Position numbers and translations under genes: made by a program
Shown here: piece after piece, positions 39,701 through 52,272 of the stretch
Layout: every line of letters begins with the position of its first letter
Position numbering within the stretch: position 1 is the first letter of the stretch
Assembly (NCBI GenBank): GCA_035222895.1
Contig: JAVYIG010000879.1
Span: forward strand, 62,001-126,000
Reading direction: 5' to 3'
Source of the DNA: Strongylocentrotus droebachiensis
Lineage: Eukaryota; Echinodermata; Echinoidea; Camarodonta; Strongylocentrotidae
DNA: 64,000 nt
The notes under the pieces: model-generated
The model's input: the letters and a program-made list of their open reading frames with translations, nothing else
The model's database searches: none
Told to the model about the DNA's origin: nothing

Positions 39701-42700
39701 ACGAAATAGATACTTTTACAAACTTGACAATAGATTATAACCCATGGCCATCAACTCTGTATGGACAGTGATTTATGCTATCATAAATTTTGACATTTGT
39801 GTTTTTAAGCAGTAGCCAGGGAGAGGTAGTTTATTTTTCTTGAATGGCAATTTGTAGGGATCTTGTTTGCCATGAAATTTACACAGGTCATATATCAGCA
39901 ATGAGTGTTCCCAGTTTAAAATAGGGTATATGAATTAAAAGTTACAAATGAGAGTTATTCAAAGGTCACTTGTCAATGACATTGATCAAATTCTCCTTTG
40001 TGGTTTTATATTTTTCTTTGTGGCTTACTTCATTTGCACCGACTCCTTGATTCTTCTATTCTGATTAATTCCCTTTATCATATATTTAATTTTCTTTATT
40101 CTTCTACTTCTTCATTCTTCTATTTTCTTCTCCATTTTGTCTTAAATATATCTTTGACTTGTTGATGTTATTACCAACGAAGAAAAAAAGCCAGTCAGTC
40201 ACTCAATTGTGTCTGACAGTGAAGTCCAGCAAGTAAACAGGTTTCCTTGCATAATTTGAATATGAGGACACTGCTAACGTTTAAATTTCACAGATAGGAC
40301 ATAGATCTAGACTACATGACATATTCATAATTCCTGCAAAGTTCTACAGCATTTGAGGTTGGCTGCAAAAGGGACATAGTACCTTTAAAGTAAAATCTTT
40401 GGCACCCCTTTCTTTCTCTTCCTGTCTTCTTTATTTTCTCTTTTTATCTTATTTGATCTCTTTCACTGTATTGCCAACTTCCCTATGCAATTTTCTCTCT
40501 GAAGCATTCGTTGGGATAAGGGATAACGGTTGTCCAAAGAACTTAAATGTTCTTGAAGAGTACGCAATTTTGCTTTTGATATTGGAGGTAGCTAAAAGAA
40601 CAACAACCAAATAACCAACCAACCAACAAACAAGCAAATGAACAAACAAACAAAGACAGGATTACTCCCTGGCTTTTAAATCATAGATGTATTAACAAGT
40701 AAATTATATAGGCCTTTATGGCCTTCAAATTATTGATGCATAGCATAGCTCATATTTTCACAAACATTTGGTTATGTTTTTTATTTAACATTGGATGAAA
40801 GGAGAAATTGAATGTCCATATATAGTATGAGACCTCCCATACTAATTCATAGTGGTCAAGCTGAATGGTCATTCCTTTTTCATGAATTTGTTTAACCTTC
40901 AGGGAGACATAACTATGTAGAAAAGGCCACCTTATGTGAAATTGAGTTAAAATTTATTGAGGTCAATTTCAATATTGGACAGCAATTCAGTCAGTGATTT
41001 AAAGGCCTCCACTTCATCTCTCCTGTACCTGAAAATGTTCAGTGTGTGTTCATTTCAACTGTACATTGATACGTGGTGGAGAGAGAGAGAGAGAGAGAGA
41101 GAGGAAGGGAGAGGGGGGGGGGGGGGGGCAGACCCTACATTTACCAACTTATAGATTGTTATTTTAAAAATAAGATATGAACAATTCTGTGCACTTCCAT
41201 TTTTTTTCCAGCTCACACCAATGCATATTTAAAGTATAGCACTCCCACTTTTTGAAATCCTGGATCGGGCAGGAATAATTGCACCTCATCATTTTTCTCT
41301 CTTTCACCTCTACTTTCATCTCTACGGTTTTCCCTTCTGTTTATGAACATCTCTCTTTTGCTTTTCCAATACTTTCCAGTGCCAAAGTTTTAAAAATTAT
41401 ATCCCAGTCATTCTCCTTTCTCCTGCCATCTCTTCCCCTCTCCCTTTCTATTCTGCCATTCTGATCTGCCATGGCTTTATATGAAGTAACAAAAAGCAGG
41501 AGGAAAATGAAATATCAAATTGAATATAATTCTATTTTTCCATAACTTTATTTTTGTAATATGACACTTCCTATGATGTACTTGTAGATACAGCTGTGTT
41601 GACGAGGAAATAATTCTGGAATGGACATATGAGACGGGGGGGGGGGGGGGGGGGGGGGGATGGGAATTCAGCTTTTTCCTATCGGTACAGATTTTTTCTT
41701 GCAAATGTAAGTGATATTTATTACTTTTGCTGGAATTTGCCCTTCATAGCGTGATATTGTTACAGTTGTGAGAGTGATAAAGAAGAAGTGGTATTTAAAG
41801 GTTCATAGCACTAGTCACTGCATATTAAATGTTTCCATGACCCATATAGGTTCTCCATTGTTCAAATCATAGTATATTTAATATTAGGGGACTTGATAAC
41901 ATTGTTCAGATGAGAGAAAATGGTGCTAAGGCAGTGACTTCAATGCTAGATGTACAATTAAAGATAATCTGAAAGTTTGAGTGAAAACAGACCATTATTA
42001 ATGATAAAAATTGGGAAAAACTGATCTGATCGATTCCTTAATTCTCCCAACTATATTATTACAATTTAATTACATTTTAGGAGAATGTAAATCGTCACAA
42101 AGCAATGAATTATCTCTATGTACCATTCCAGGTATTTAAGTGTTGAAAGATATAAAAAGCCTGTCTTATATCTTAATTCCATGGAAAAACGGTATGGGAG
42201 AATACAGTTAGAGGGTATTGCACAGTGACACCTTCAAAGAAAAATCATAAATATCTTTGTAGTTTCAGAATTTTTCAGGATTGTTTGCATGTTAGAGGGT
42301 TATTACAGTAGAAGGAATATAATAAGTAACATCTCATACAAAAATTATGTAATTTTTTCATCAACCTTCAAGAAAGTTACCGAGTCACTTTAAGGTGTTG
42401 TGTATTTTGTCCATCTTAGATAAGGATTTCTTTCCAAGGAACTAAAATGTAATCCATTGGTTTGTTTTGTGCTATTTTCAGAGTTTTATTCTGCTATTCC
42501 TTTTCTTTAAAAAAAAATTAGCCCAAAGTTTTAAAACAGGGGGAAGATTACAGGATTTTCATGTCTCATATTTCAAGCAGGGAATTGTTACAATGACCTG
42601 GTTCAACCTTTGCAGTACAATATCTTGGAAATCGTTACTAGCTACTCCTTTTTGTTGCAATTTTGAGGGAGATGGTAAGGACTGGAAGTAGAACATGCTT

Positions 42701-45700
42701 TACAAGTAGCTTAATACTTTTCGGAGGAAAAGTTTATGAAAGTTTCTTTGCGGTTTGGGCTCCGCTAAGACCACACAAATATTCACAGGTGTACCCCAGT
42801 TGGATTATATTTTGGTCATTTTTTCTGTTCCGAAACTTGTTAAGAAGTTAGGCAAATAAAGATTAATTCGGTCAACCTTGTGAGAAGGTATCGAAATGAA
42901 GTGGGGGAAGAAATAAACCAGATTGTGCGACCAGTCTCAAGGAAAGCACAGTTTTCGTGTAAACTCTGGAGAAACATTTGTAAGAAGGGTATTTCATGGT
43001 TACAGTACTCCTTTTGTCCTCTCCCAAAGGGGATAACAGTTTACAGAGGAAGCAAATTTGTGACACACCAACAATTGCTACTTTATTCAAGTAGGACTAC
43101 AGTGTTCATTTGGGAGTAAGATCTCTAAAGACGATTTGGGTAGAGTTGCAAATCTGTCAGCCAAAGAGAAAATTCTGTCATGGAAATTTATACAAAATTC
43201 CTTTTGAATGCTCAAAAGATTACACTATTCTGAAGATCAGACTCGCCAAATTTTTAAACTAAAAAATAAAGAAATTTTTAATTTTGCATTTCCCAAGTGG
43301 AAAAGGAATTAAGCTTTGTAATCATTTGACAGATTTTTCTTTTGTAATGTGGATGTACAGGTGGAAAAACTTGTTTCCTCCCAGTTCCAAACCTTGGCCC
43401 TGTACCAAGACAACATTTGTTAATACTAGCAGGTAGTTTTAAAGCATCTGTGTGAAATCAATTTAAAAATACTATGTCTCTTTTGCAGCCAACATCAAAT
43501 TCTGTAGAACTTTGCAGGAATTATGAATATGTCATTGATAGCATCTGTGTGAAATTACTTTCAAGATACTATGTCTCTTTTCCAGCCAACATCAAAATAG
43601 TACCTTTAATGAATAGTCTGAAATTCTAGTTTAAAATGTTTTTATAGAACATTTAGGAAATTATTCTTCTAAAAGTTAATGCTACCAATTTGAACATCTG
43701 AAGAAAAATGAACTATACATTGCTAATATTATTTAGGTGAAGTGTAATGATAAGTGAAAGAATGAATCAAACTCCAATGTCCATCCTGACTGATTAATAT
43801 GGAGGTAGAGCATTTCAAAAAGTAGCATCGATCTATGAAATACACCCCACAAGATAAATAACTCAATAGTTATTTGTGCACCAATCTAAATCAGAGTTAT
43901 TTAACAGCTAACTGTAAATGTACAATTAGATTATATGTAATTTTGAAACTCTCCATTAACAGAGAAACCAAAATACACTAAATTTCTATGTTTCATTATT
44001 ATTTGTTAAATTACAGTTATACTTATGAAAGGTATTCTCATCTTTTATATACAGTTATGCAGAGAATTGGAAGCGTTAGGAGAGTTGGACAACACCTATA
44101 TACTGATGACATCAGATCATGGTTATCACCTGGGTCAGTTCAACATGCTGAAAGGAAAGTCTAATGCCTATGATACAGACATTAGAGTACCTTTCTATAT
44201 CAGAGGTCCTGATATACCACATGGAATCAGGTCAGTTTATTTAATTACCTCTTTATTTTTTTAGGTGGGCTGTATCTAATACAGACCACCTCATAATTTT
44301 GTTAAAATTGCCTTTATTATTAGGTGGGCTGTATCTAATACAGACCACCTCATAATTTTGTTAAAATTGCCTTTATTATTATTTATTTATTTTTCTTATT
44401 TCGACCCACTTTTTTGTGTTCAAGATAATTTGAAAATGGCTCAATCAAATATCTTAAAATTTAACACACATATGTATAGGCATATTCACAAAACACAGCA
44501 AATTTTTCGACCTTGACCTTGACTGATGACGTCATCTAGGCGCCATTTTGTGAAAAATTTTGAAAATCAACTTATGATCATATCTTCATAACCAAAAGTA
44601 ATATCTCATTCATATTTATCATGATCAAGGTCAATATCAGTCCGGTCAAATTCAGGTCAAAAAACGCGCGCGTGCGCGTACGTCCGCGCGTCATTACGCG
44701 CGCAAAAATTTTAAATGCTCGAAATCGTCTTAAATTTTTTTTGCATACGTTTCAGGTCATTTTAAGCATTTTATAAAAAATCGCGCGTAAGCACATGCGC
44801 GCGCGTTTTCGCGCGTAACACCATTACAAAACATAAAATCGCCATTTTTTTTTCTTCATGATATTTATTATATTTTTTCAAGGAATTTGATACCATGTTT
44901 ATCTCTTTATGACCATTAATAACAAGATGAGCGTCAATTCAAGATAAATGTCAGTGCGCGCGAGCTCTTTTAATACATAGCATATATGGGCAAAAACATG
45001 CCTATACAAAATTCATTATAGCTCTTTGGAATGAACCGTGACCTTCAATTTTTTTTCATATTTAGATAGAGTATGAGTGGGAGATATGATTCCATGTCTC
45101 ATTTGGCCATTAGGTGTATCGTGACATCATCATAATGGCCTTGGAACTCAAAATACGAATTTGCATATTATGACGTCAGCATATTTATGGAAAATTGATT
45201 GTATCTCTGTAAATATTGATCGATTTTCTTCAAAATTTCGATATGTTGTAGCTAAGACAATTCTCTATCAGCTCAGTAAAAACCATTTTTCATTTTGATG
45301 ACGTCATCATACTGAAAATCTCGATTAAAGGCCTCATGTCAAAAGGCCTTCATAATTTGCGTTATCCCTATAGAAGGTGAATTTCGTTCACGTCATGAAA
45401 CTACATGATATTGTTTTTCAAGAATATTTAAGCAGTATCTCGCTTATTTTTGCTCTATTTTGTCTCAAATTTAAGTTGACCAGCCCACCTATACTTGTTC
45501 CAAACAAGTATTATATGTCTAGTTCTTTTTAATTTTCCTTTTTTTTGGTTTTCTTTTGTTCTCTTTCTTGTTTTACTTGATGTCATTAAATGGGTTTTTT
45601 TTTTTGGGGGGGGGGGGAATGTCTTCTTTTTTGGTTCTGTGATTTTCTTTTTTTTTCTTCTTGAATTGTTATTATAAATTGTAAATAGATGAATTATTTC

Positions 45701-48700
45701 ATCTGCCATAACAACTTCTGTTAGGTATATTTTTAGGAAAGAAAAATATTTTATAAAGGAAATTCCTTTTATCAAGAAATGGCAATGTAAATAATTAATG
45801 TTACTTGAGATTTAGATGATTTGCCACATTTAGAGCTTTAAAATCTATTGAAGGATTTTGTTTTCTACCATTTACTGCACATGGGCCTAAAGAAACATTG
45901 AGTTTGAGTTTGAGTTTATTAACAACAAAAATAATAACAAGTAAAGTAATTGAAAGTAGGAGCCCTGCTCTAAGGACACAGCATCAGACCGTGATCCAAA
46001 TTTCAAAACTTTACAGAGGTTAATATTCTGCAGCTTGAAATATGACTACAGCTTAAGATATATATGTATATAAAAATTTAAAGTGTATTCCTGTATTTTC
46101 TATTGTTCAATTGTTGTAATCTACAATGTGTCATAATTTATCATGATTGCTCTCCTTCCCCTTTTTGAAAAATGTAGAGTTCCAAATATAGTGTTGAACA
46201 TAGACCTGGCACCTACCATGTTGGATATGGCAGGGGTGAATATTCCACCGCACATGGATGGAACGTCGATCATGAAATTATTCCAGCCAATATCAAAGTG
46301 AGTATTGCTGATATTTGATGAGTAGATACTAGTAGAAAGTTACATCATATGAAGGTACTTTTGATTTTGAGGACAATAAGAAATTTATAGGAGACCTACC
46401 GGTATTGTTATTTCTATCTCTAGGTTATAGACAACTATTATGGCTTCATAAGAAAGTAGTTGTAATTTGTGTAGTTCATTTGTATGATAATATAGACCCT
46501 GCATGTATCCTTGAACCATTAAAACATGAATAATGTATGACGGTATGATAATACAATTGTAGCCTATAGACAATTTAGTAGCATTGATGAAACCTGCATA
46601 TAACACTTTTAGATTATTATGCCTCTATACATCAGGGGGGTGTTTCACACAACTTGTCATCAGTTTGGACAAATGACAGTTGTTGTTATAAGCTACTGAA
46701 GTCCTTGCTTCTGATTGGTTATCAGCAGATTTGTCACTGATATTTGTCATTTATCATTGAAAAAAGGCTTTGTGAAAAGGGTCCCTGATGTTTAATCAAT
46801 CATTCAATATACCTTGTATTTCTTTCATATTCAAAGCTACAAGATAGCCAGGAAGAGCAAGAAATGGAAATATGTTGGGGATGAGCCATGGAGAGAGTCT
46901 TTCCTAGTGGAGAAAACGTAAGTATACATTGACTGCTGGGAGATAGAAGGGGATACCCAGGTATCGGGTGAAAAGAGTACCCAAGCTGTGACATGATATA
47001 AATCTATTTTGAGGATTTCTCAATTTGAACTTCATTTTCAAAAAGAGCATTACAGAAATTGTCCAAATATTGAAAACCAATTGCATATGTTAAGCATTGA
47101 CTGAGATATGCCCATCTGAATGAATTATTTCAATAGGAAATCACTGTTATTTTGCTCTGGTTCATAACATTACAAATCAGAGCAAAATAACAGTGATTTC
47201 CTTTTGAAATCTATTTATTCCGATGGTTATATCTCAGTCAATACTTAACATATTCAATTGGTTTTCAACATTTGGACATTATTTTTTAATGACGTTACAC
47301 TTGACCATGCACTCTTAAATCGTTCAGGTCATGATTGAATGACTGTGTTATTGTATTGCATTAACTTTTAATGCATTAAATTACAGGGTACCACAAAATC
47401 AATGAATCCGTCAAATATATTTCTGTACAGATTTGTTGGTTCAAAATTACGACGACAAAATTTACTAATTTCATCAATATAAATATATATTCTGAATTGA
47501 AAACACTATGAAATCTGTTATATATTATGTGCAATAAAACATACCACAACATGATATCATGATATATCGTTTCATTTTATTCATTCTACAACAGGAGATC
47601 ACCAGATGAAATGGGGCGTTACGTAGAGCGTGTGAACAGACCTACTAAAACAGACTTGATGAAACAGGAGTGTGAACACCCTGATCTCCAACCACCATGC
47701 AAATGGGGACAGGTTAGATGTTATTATTATACCGTCATCGTAGCCCACTTCCCCCAATAAATGAGCATAATAGCTGTATGAATTGTTTATGTATCCATCC
47801 CATGTAATGCTTGATGCACCTACAATATACTAATACGTGTATTACCGTTGCTTTTAATAGTCGAGCTACTGTAATTCACTGAGAGCATTCAAGGACCAAC
47901 ACCCTAACAGGTAGTCATTTAGTGCACCTGTGTCGAGAGTGGCATAAAAGAATAATGTCTCGCCAGGACATCGGCAAACAACATGACTAAAAGAGAGAAT
48001 GAATGTATGGATTGATAGTTGGATAGGTGTGGGGAGGGGGGGAGGGGGGTTAAATCAAAGGAGGGACTTAAGAAAACATCCATATTTGACAACTTGTACA
48101 TGTGTTCCTCATCACTCTTTCCCTGAAACCCTAACATTTACCTTACTGATTTTCCTTGCATAACTTGAGATGAGAAGTACATGGGAGAATGAAATAAACA
48201 TCAAGCCCCCTTCAAAGTCCTCAATTTCATGTGATAATGTAACCTTTCATCCTCTCATCTCACAGTCCAAAGTGTGTGTTGAGGATGCAGACGGATCTCT
48301 TCACCTGAGGAAGTGCCGCGCCAAGAGTAAGAAGAAGTGTGTCTGTACCCCGCCTCCAGTGGTGACGGGAGACGTGAAGGACATGTCAAGGACAGAGAGG
48401 AGGAAGCAGAGGAAGATCCTCAAGCTACGTAGCGACTCAAACCAGGGTAGGTACATGCAGGACAATGTTGTAGTCAGGACTTGGGAACCAGGGGGGTGTT
48501 TCACAAAGATCCTAAGTTGAACTTATCTCTAAGTTGGACTTAACAATTATGGAAAGCCGTTAGCATCTTTAACAATATTTTGTAAAAGTTATTTTAAAGG
48601 CATAAAATGTTGATTCAAATCATTCATATTTTCTATTGTCAAGGAGATTTCATGTTCTTGATGTAGAATTTATGAAAAGCCTAAAATACTTGAAATTTTG

Positions 48701-51700
48701 CTTTTTAATATATCTTATTTTAAGGATACAAATGGCTCTCCATAATGTTTAAGTCCAACCTAGAGTTAAGTTTGACTTAGGATCTTTGTGAAACACCCCC
48801 CTGGAGACAGAGACCTGGGGGAAAATTGATGACATTCATTTATGGCTTGTCCCTCATGACACAGTAAATCTAGGTCCCATCTGAAAGGAGTTGAGATTGA
48901 TCTAATCTAATCTAATCAATTACAGTTTGCAGTCCCCTATCTCTTATGTACAAAGTTGCGATTGATATTAATCGCAAAAAACTTTTTGTAAGAAGACGCC
49001 CTCAATTATCATGACAGAAAATGCAAAATATTAAAGTGTAGTGCCCCAAACATTTCTGTATCTCACAACTTGCAGATGAGCTGGATTTGAGTCATTTGTT
49101 AACTCTTATCCTGCCATGAGACTGCTAGCGCGCTATTGTTATAGTGCCATGTGCACGCGAGCGTGCTATCGATTGAAAGCCACGTTCATGCTAGCGAGCC
49201 ACCGCTACGGTGCTTCGTGCGCGCTAGCAAGCATATGTAATAACAGTTATTGTTCATGCCCATTGCACCGTGCTGAGTGCTTTTACAGCGCTATTGAAAG
49301 TACCATCGCGTGCATCAGATTATCGGCTTTGGATTACGCGTCTTTGTATACAACAGTCAGATTGGATTTTCTCGAGTAATTCAGCGATTTGTTTTTTGTA
49401 AAGATTTAAATAACACGCACTTGAACCAACCTTAAAATTAACTTGGCACTCAGGAGATTAGCACTGTGGCACAATAGGAATTAGCACTGTGGCACTGGGT
49501 GCATTGTATGGGTGGCAGCTTAAGAGTTAAGCGTGGATACCTTTTTCTTGCCCCCTCTTGCCACTCACTTGCACGTTAAACCGTGTTTGTTTTTTGCTGC
49601 GATGGTTTACCACATCCTGTGTTGACAGGATGCTGGTTTTGCTTCAGATCTATGATATATAAAAATGCCATTACAGGGAATACAATTTACCAGATACTTA
49701 TATACTGGCTTGAAGAAACAAAATACCTCTCTTTATGTTATCCAATGTATTGAAAAGGGTTGTTAAAGCTTAAATGCTAATGTCAATATCATGATTTCAA
49801 AGGGCATATAGGTATATATTCATATGTAAAATATGCATCACAAAGATGGGATAATCATTATTAGACATGGATTGTTTCAATTGGGACATAAGGGTCCAGT
49901 TTTCAATATAAATCAATGGGAATCCAATATTTTTCAATAGCCACTTGCACGTAGCTGTTGTATTTAACATGTTTAATACCTGGTACAGGACATTTCAGGA
50001 GAACAGTTTCATTGTTGTTAGAAGTTCCCTAACAAAAATGAATAAACCATATATAAAAATGAATAAATTCTTGATTGATGTACAGGTGGCTTCAAATCTA
50101 GGAGTTCTCTGCGAGGGAAGAGAGAGATCGTAGGTGAACCTGAAGAAGAAGAGATCAACAATGAGGTCATTGATAACGCTGGACTTGAGACGATGTGCGA
50201 GATCTTACAAAATGAGACCATTATCTGTGACAATGAGGTAAGGGAGTCCTTTTCCTCCACCTTCTCCTTCTCCTGTTCCTCCTCTTTATCATGTCCTCTT
50301 CCCTTCCTTCATTTTCTTTTTCTCTCAAATGGTTATATTTTTTCTCCTCTCTTTTAGGTCCTATGCATATGACTCCTGCTCTTGCAACCATTGCTTCACA
50401 GTCAATATTCTACACTACCCTAATTCTTACCTTCACCCCTGGACTAGACAATACCTGGTCTTAACCATAACCCCTAACCTGACCTGAAACCCCATCATAA
50501 CGGTAACCCTAACCATGTATCTTTGAAGAAATAAGTCTGGAGCAATTGTTGCGAGAGCATATTGTGTCCATGCACAATTGTGCACCGAGTTTTTCCACTG
50601 TTTTTTGTCCTTTCCCAATGCTCTGCTTTTTCTTATTTTGTTATGTTCCTATACCTTTTCTTTTCATCAGTCTTTCTTTTGTTTCTTCATGCAGGTATTT
50701 TCTTCTAGGCAGGCATGGAGAGAGCATAGGAAATCAGTGGAGAATCAACTCAGATACTTGAGGCGCTACATGGACAAACTCAAGGACATCAAAACCTTTC
50801 TCAAGAATTACCGACCAGACAAGGAACTCCTGGACACATACCCTGATGATAAAACGACCTTCAGCATCGAGCTTTCTGGAGAACTAGAGTTTCCTTCCGA
50901 TGATGATGATGATGAAGATATGCCAAGAGGTCAACTTCAAAGTACAGCGCCACCTGCTCGTGATATAACTGTCTCGTCAAGTGTCTTGAGAACCTTTGAA
51001 AACATTGGACAAAACACTGGCTCAAACATTCAACCAGAAGAAGTGGAAGGGGATGAGGAGCAAAGAGAGTCGGGCCCTGAAAATAACTTAGACAGGACTA
51101 GAGGTGAAACCCCCAATAGAGGGCGCACTAATGGGAATAAGGAGCCTGGTGGGGATCATGGAGAGGGGATTCTTGGGGAGGAGTGCACATGCAAGGATGT
51201 AGAGGTGTTAGAGGCAGAAGACGAGGACTTGGAGATTGAGATTCCGATGATCGAGAGGGAGGAATTGAGTGATCCTGAGGATGAGGATGAAGATGATGAC
51301 AGTGTCAAGGATAATGAGGAGGATGTGGAAGAGTACATTGAGAGTCCATTGCTTCAGATGCAGAGGTGAGTTTCAACAGTGGTATTGTCATGATACTCTA
51401 TTTGTGCATATATATGTTTGGAATTGTGATTGTAAGCATTGGCCAAATATCCCTAGGTTACACAGCAGACAGTTGCATTTTATTATTTTCCATCTTGCAT
51501 CATTATTATGTGATCAGGCATCACAGGAATAAGAAAACATTCTCCTAAGGTGACATACTATTTGCTCCATGCTTTTTTAGTCAAAGATGTTGCATAAGAG
51601 TAGGGCTTTACATTAGGTTAGGAATGGTTTATAGTCAAGGGTTAAAGTTATAAGTTTGGAGAGTGTAGGAACTTGAGCGATTGTTGTTAAGCATGTGCCA

Positions 51701-52189
51701 TATAGAACCCCTCCTGTATATAAACCTACCTTCTCTAGACAGCCCGCCCCCCCCCCCCCCCACTTCCTCCTCACCCAGACAATGATCTTATGATGATTAC
51801 AACTACTCATTAGTATTGTCACTTTTTTTAGGAATAATTCACAGGTAAGTCATCTGATCATAAGGTAGTGGCAGCAGTGGGATAAATAATGCATGAATTT
51901 TGTGAAAGAATGAACTTTTTTTTTTAAATATCATATACATAATATGTAGAAGCTGATATATGCAAAAGAAATAACTAAGCTGTTCTTGTTTTTAGTCTTT
52001 ACCTTCATCTTTATATGTTCCTCTAATCTCTCTTTCACATCTTTTCTTCATATCAATTGTTTTCTTCTTCTCTCTCCCTCTAAATGCCTCCCTCTAAATG
52101 TTGCCTTCAAAAATCATTAGGTTTTCATGTTCTACTATTTATTCCTATTGCAACCATTGTCTCTTGCTCTATTGTTTTGTCTCATCCCC

Positions 52190-52225
<36 letters not shown>

Positions 52226-52236
52226 ATATATATTTA

Positions 52237-52272
<36 letters not shown>

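Noticed and set aside
49116..49379. 87-codon Cys-containing frame that might be a small secreted peptide
   Set aside because: It lies inside a probable MITE, has no signal peptide at its start and no neighbouring splice or promoter evidence.
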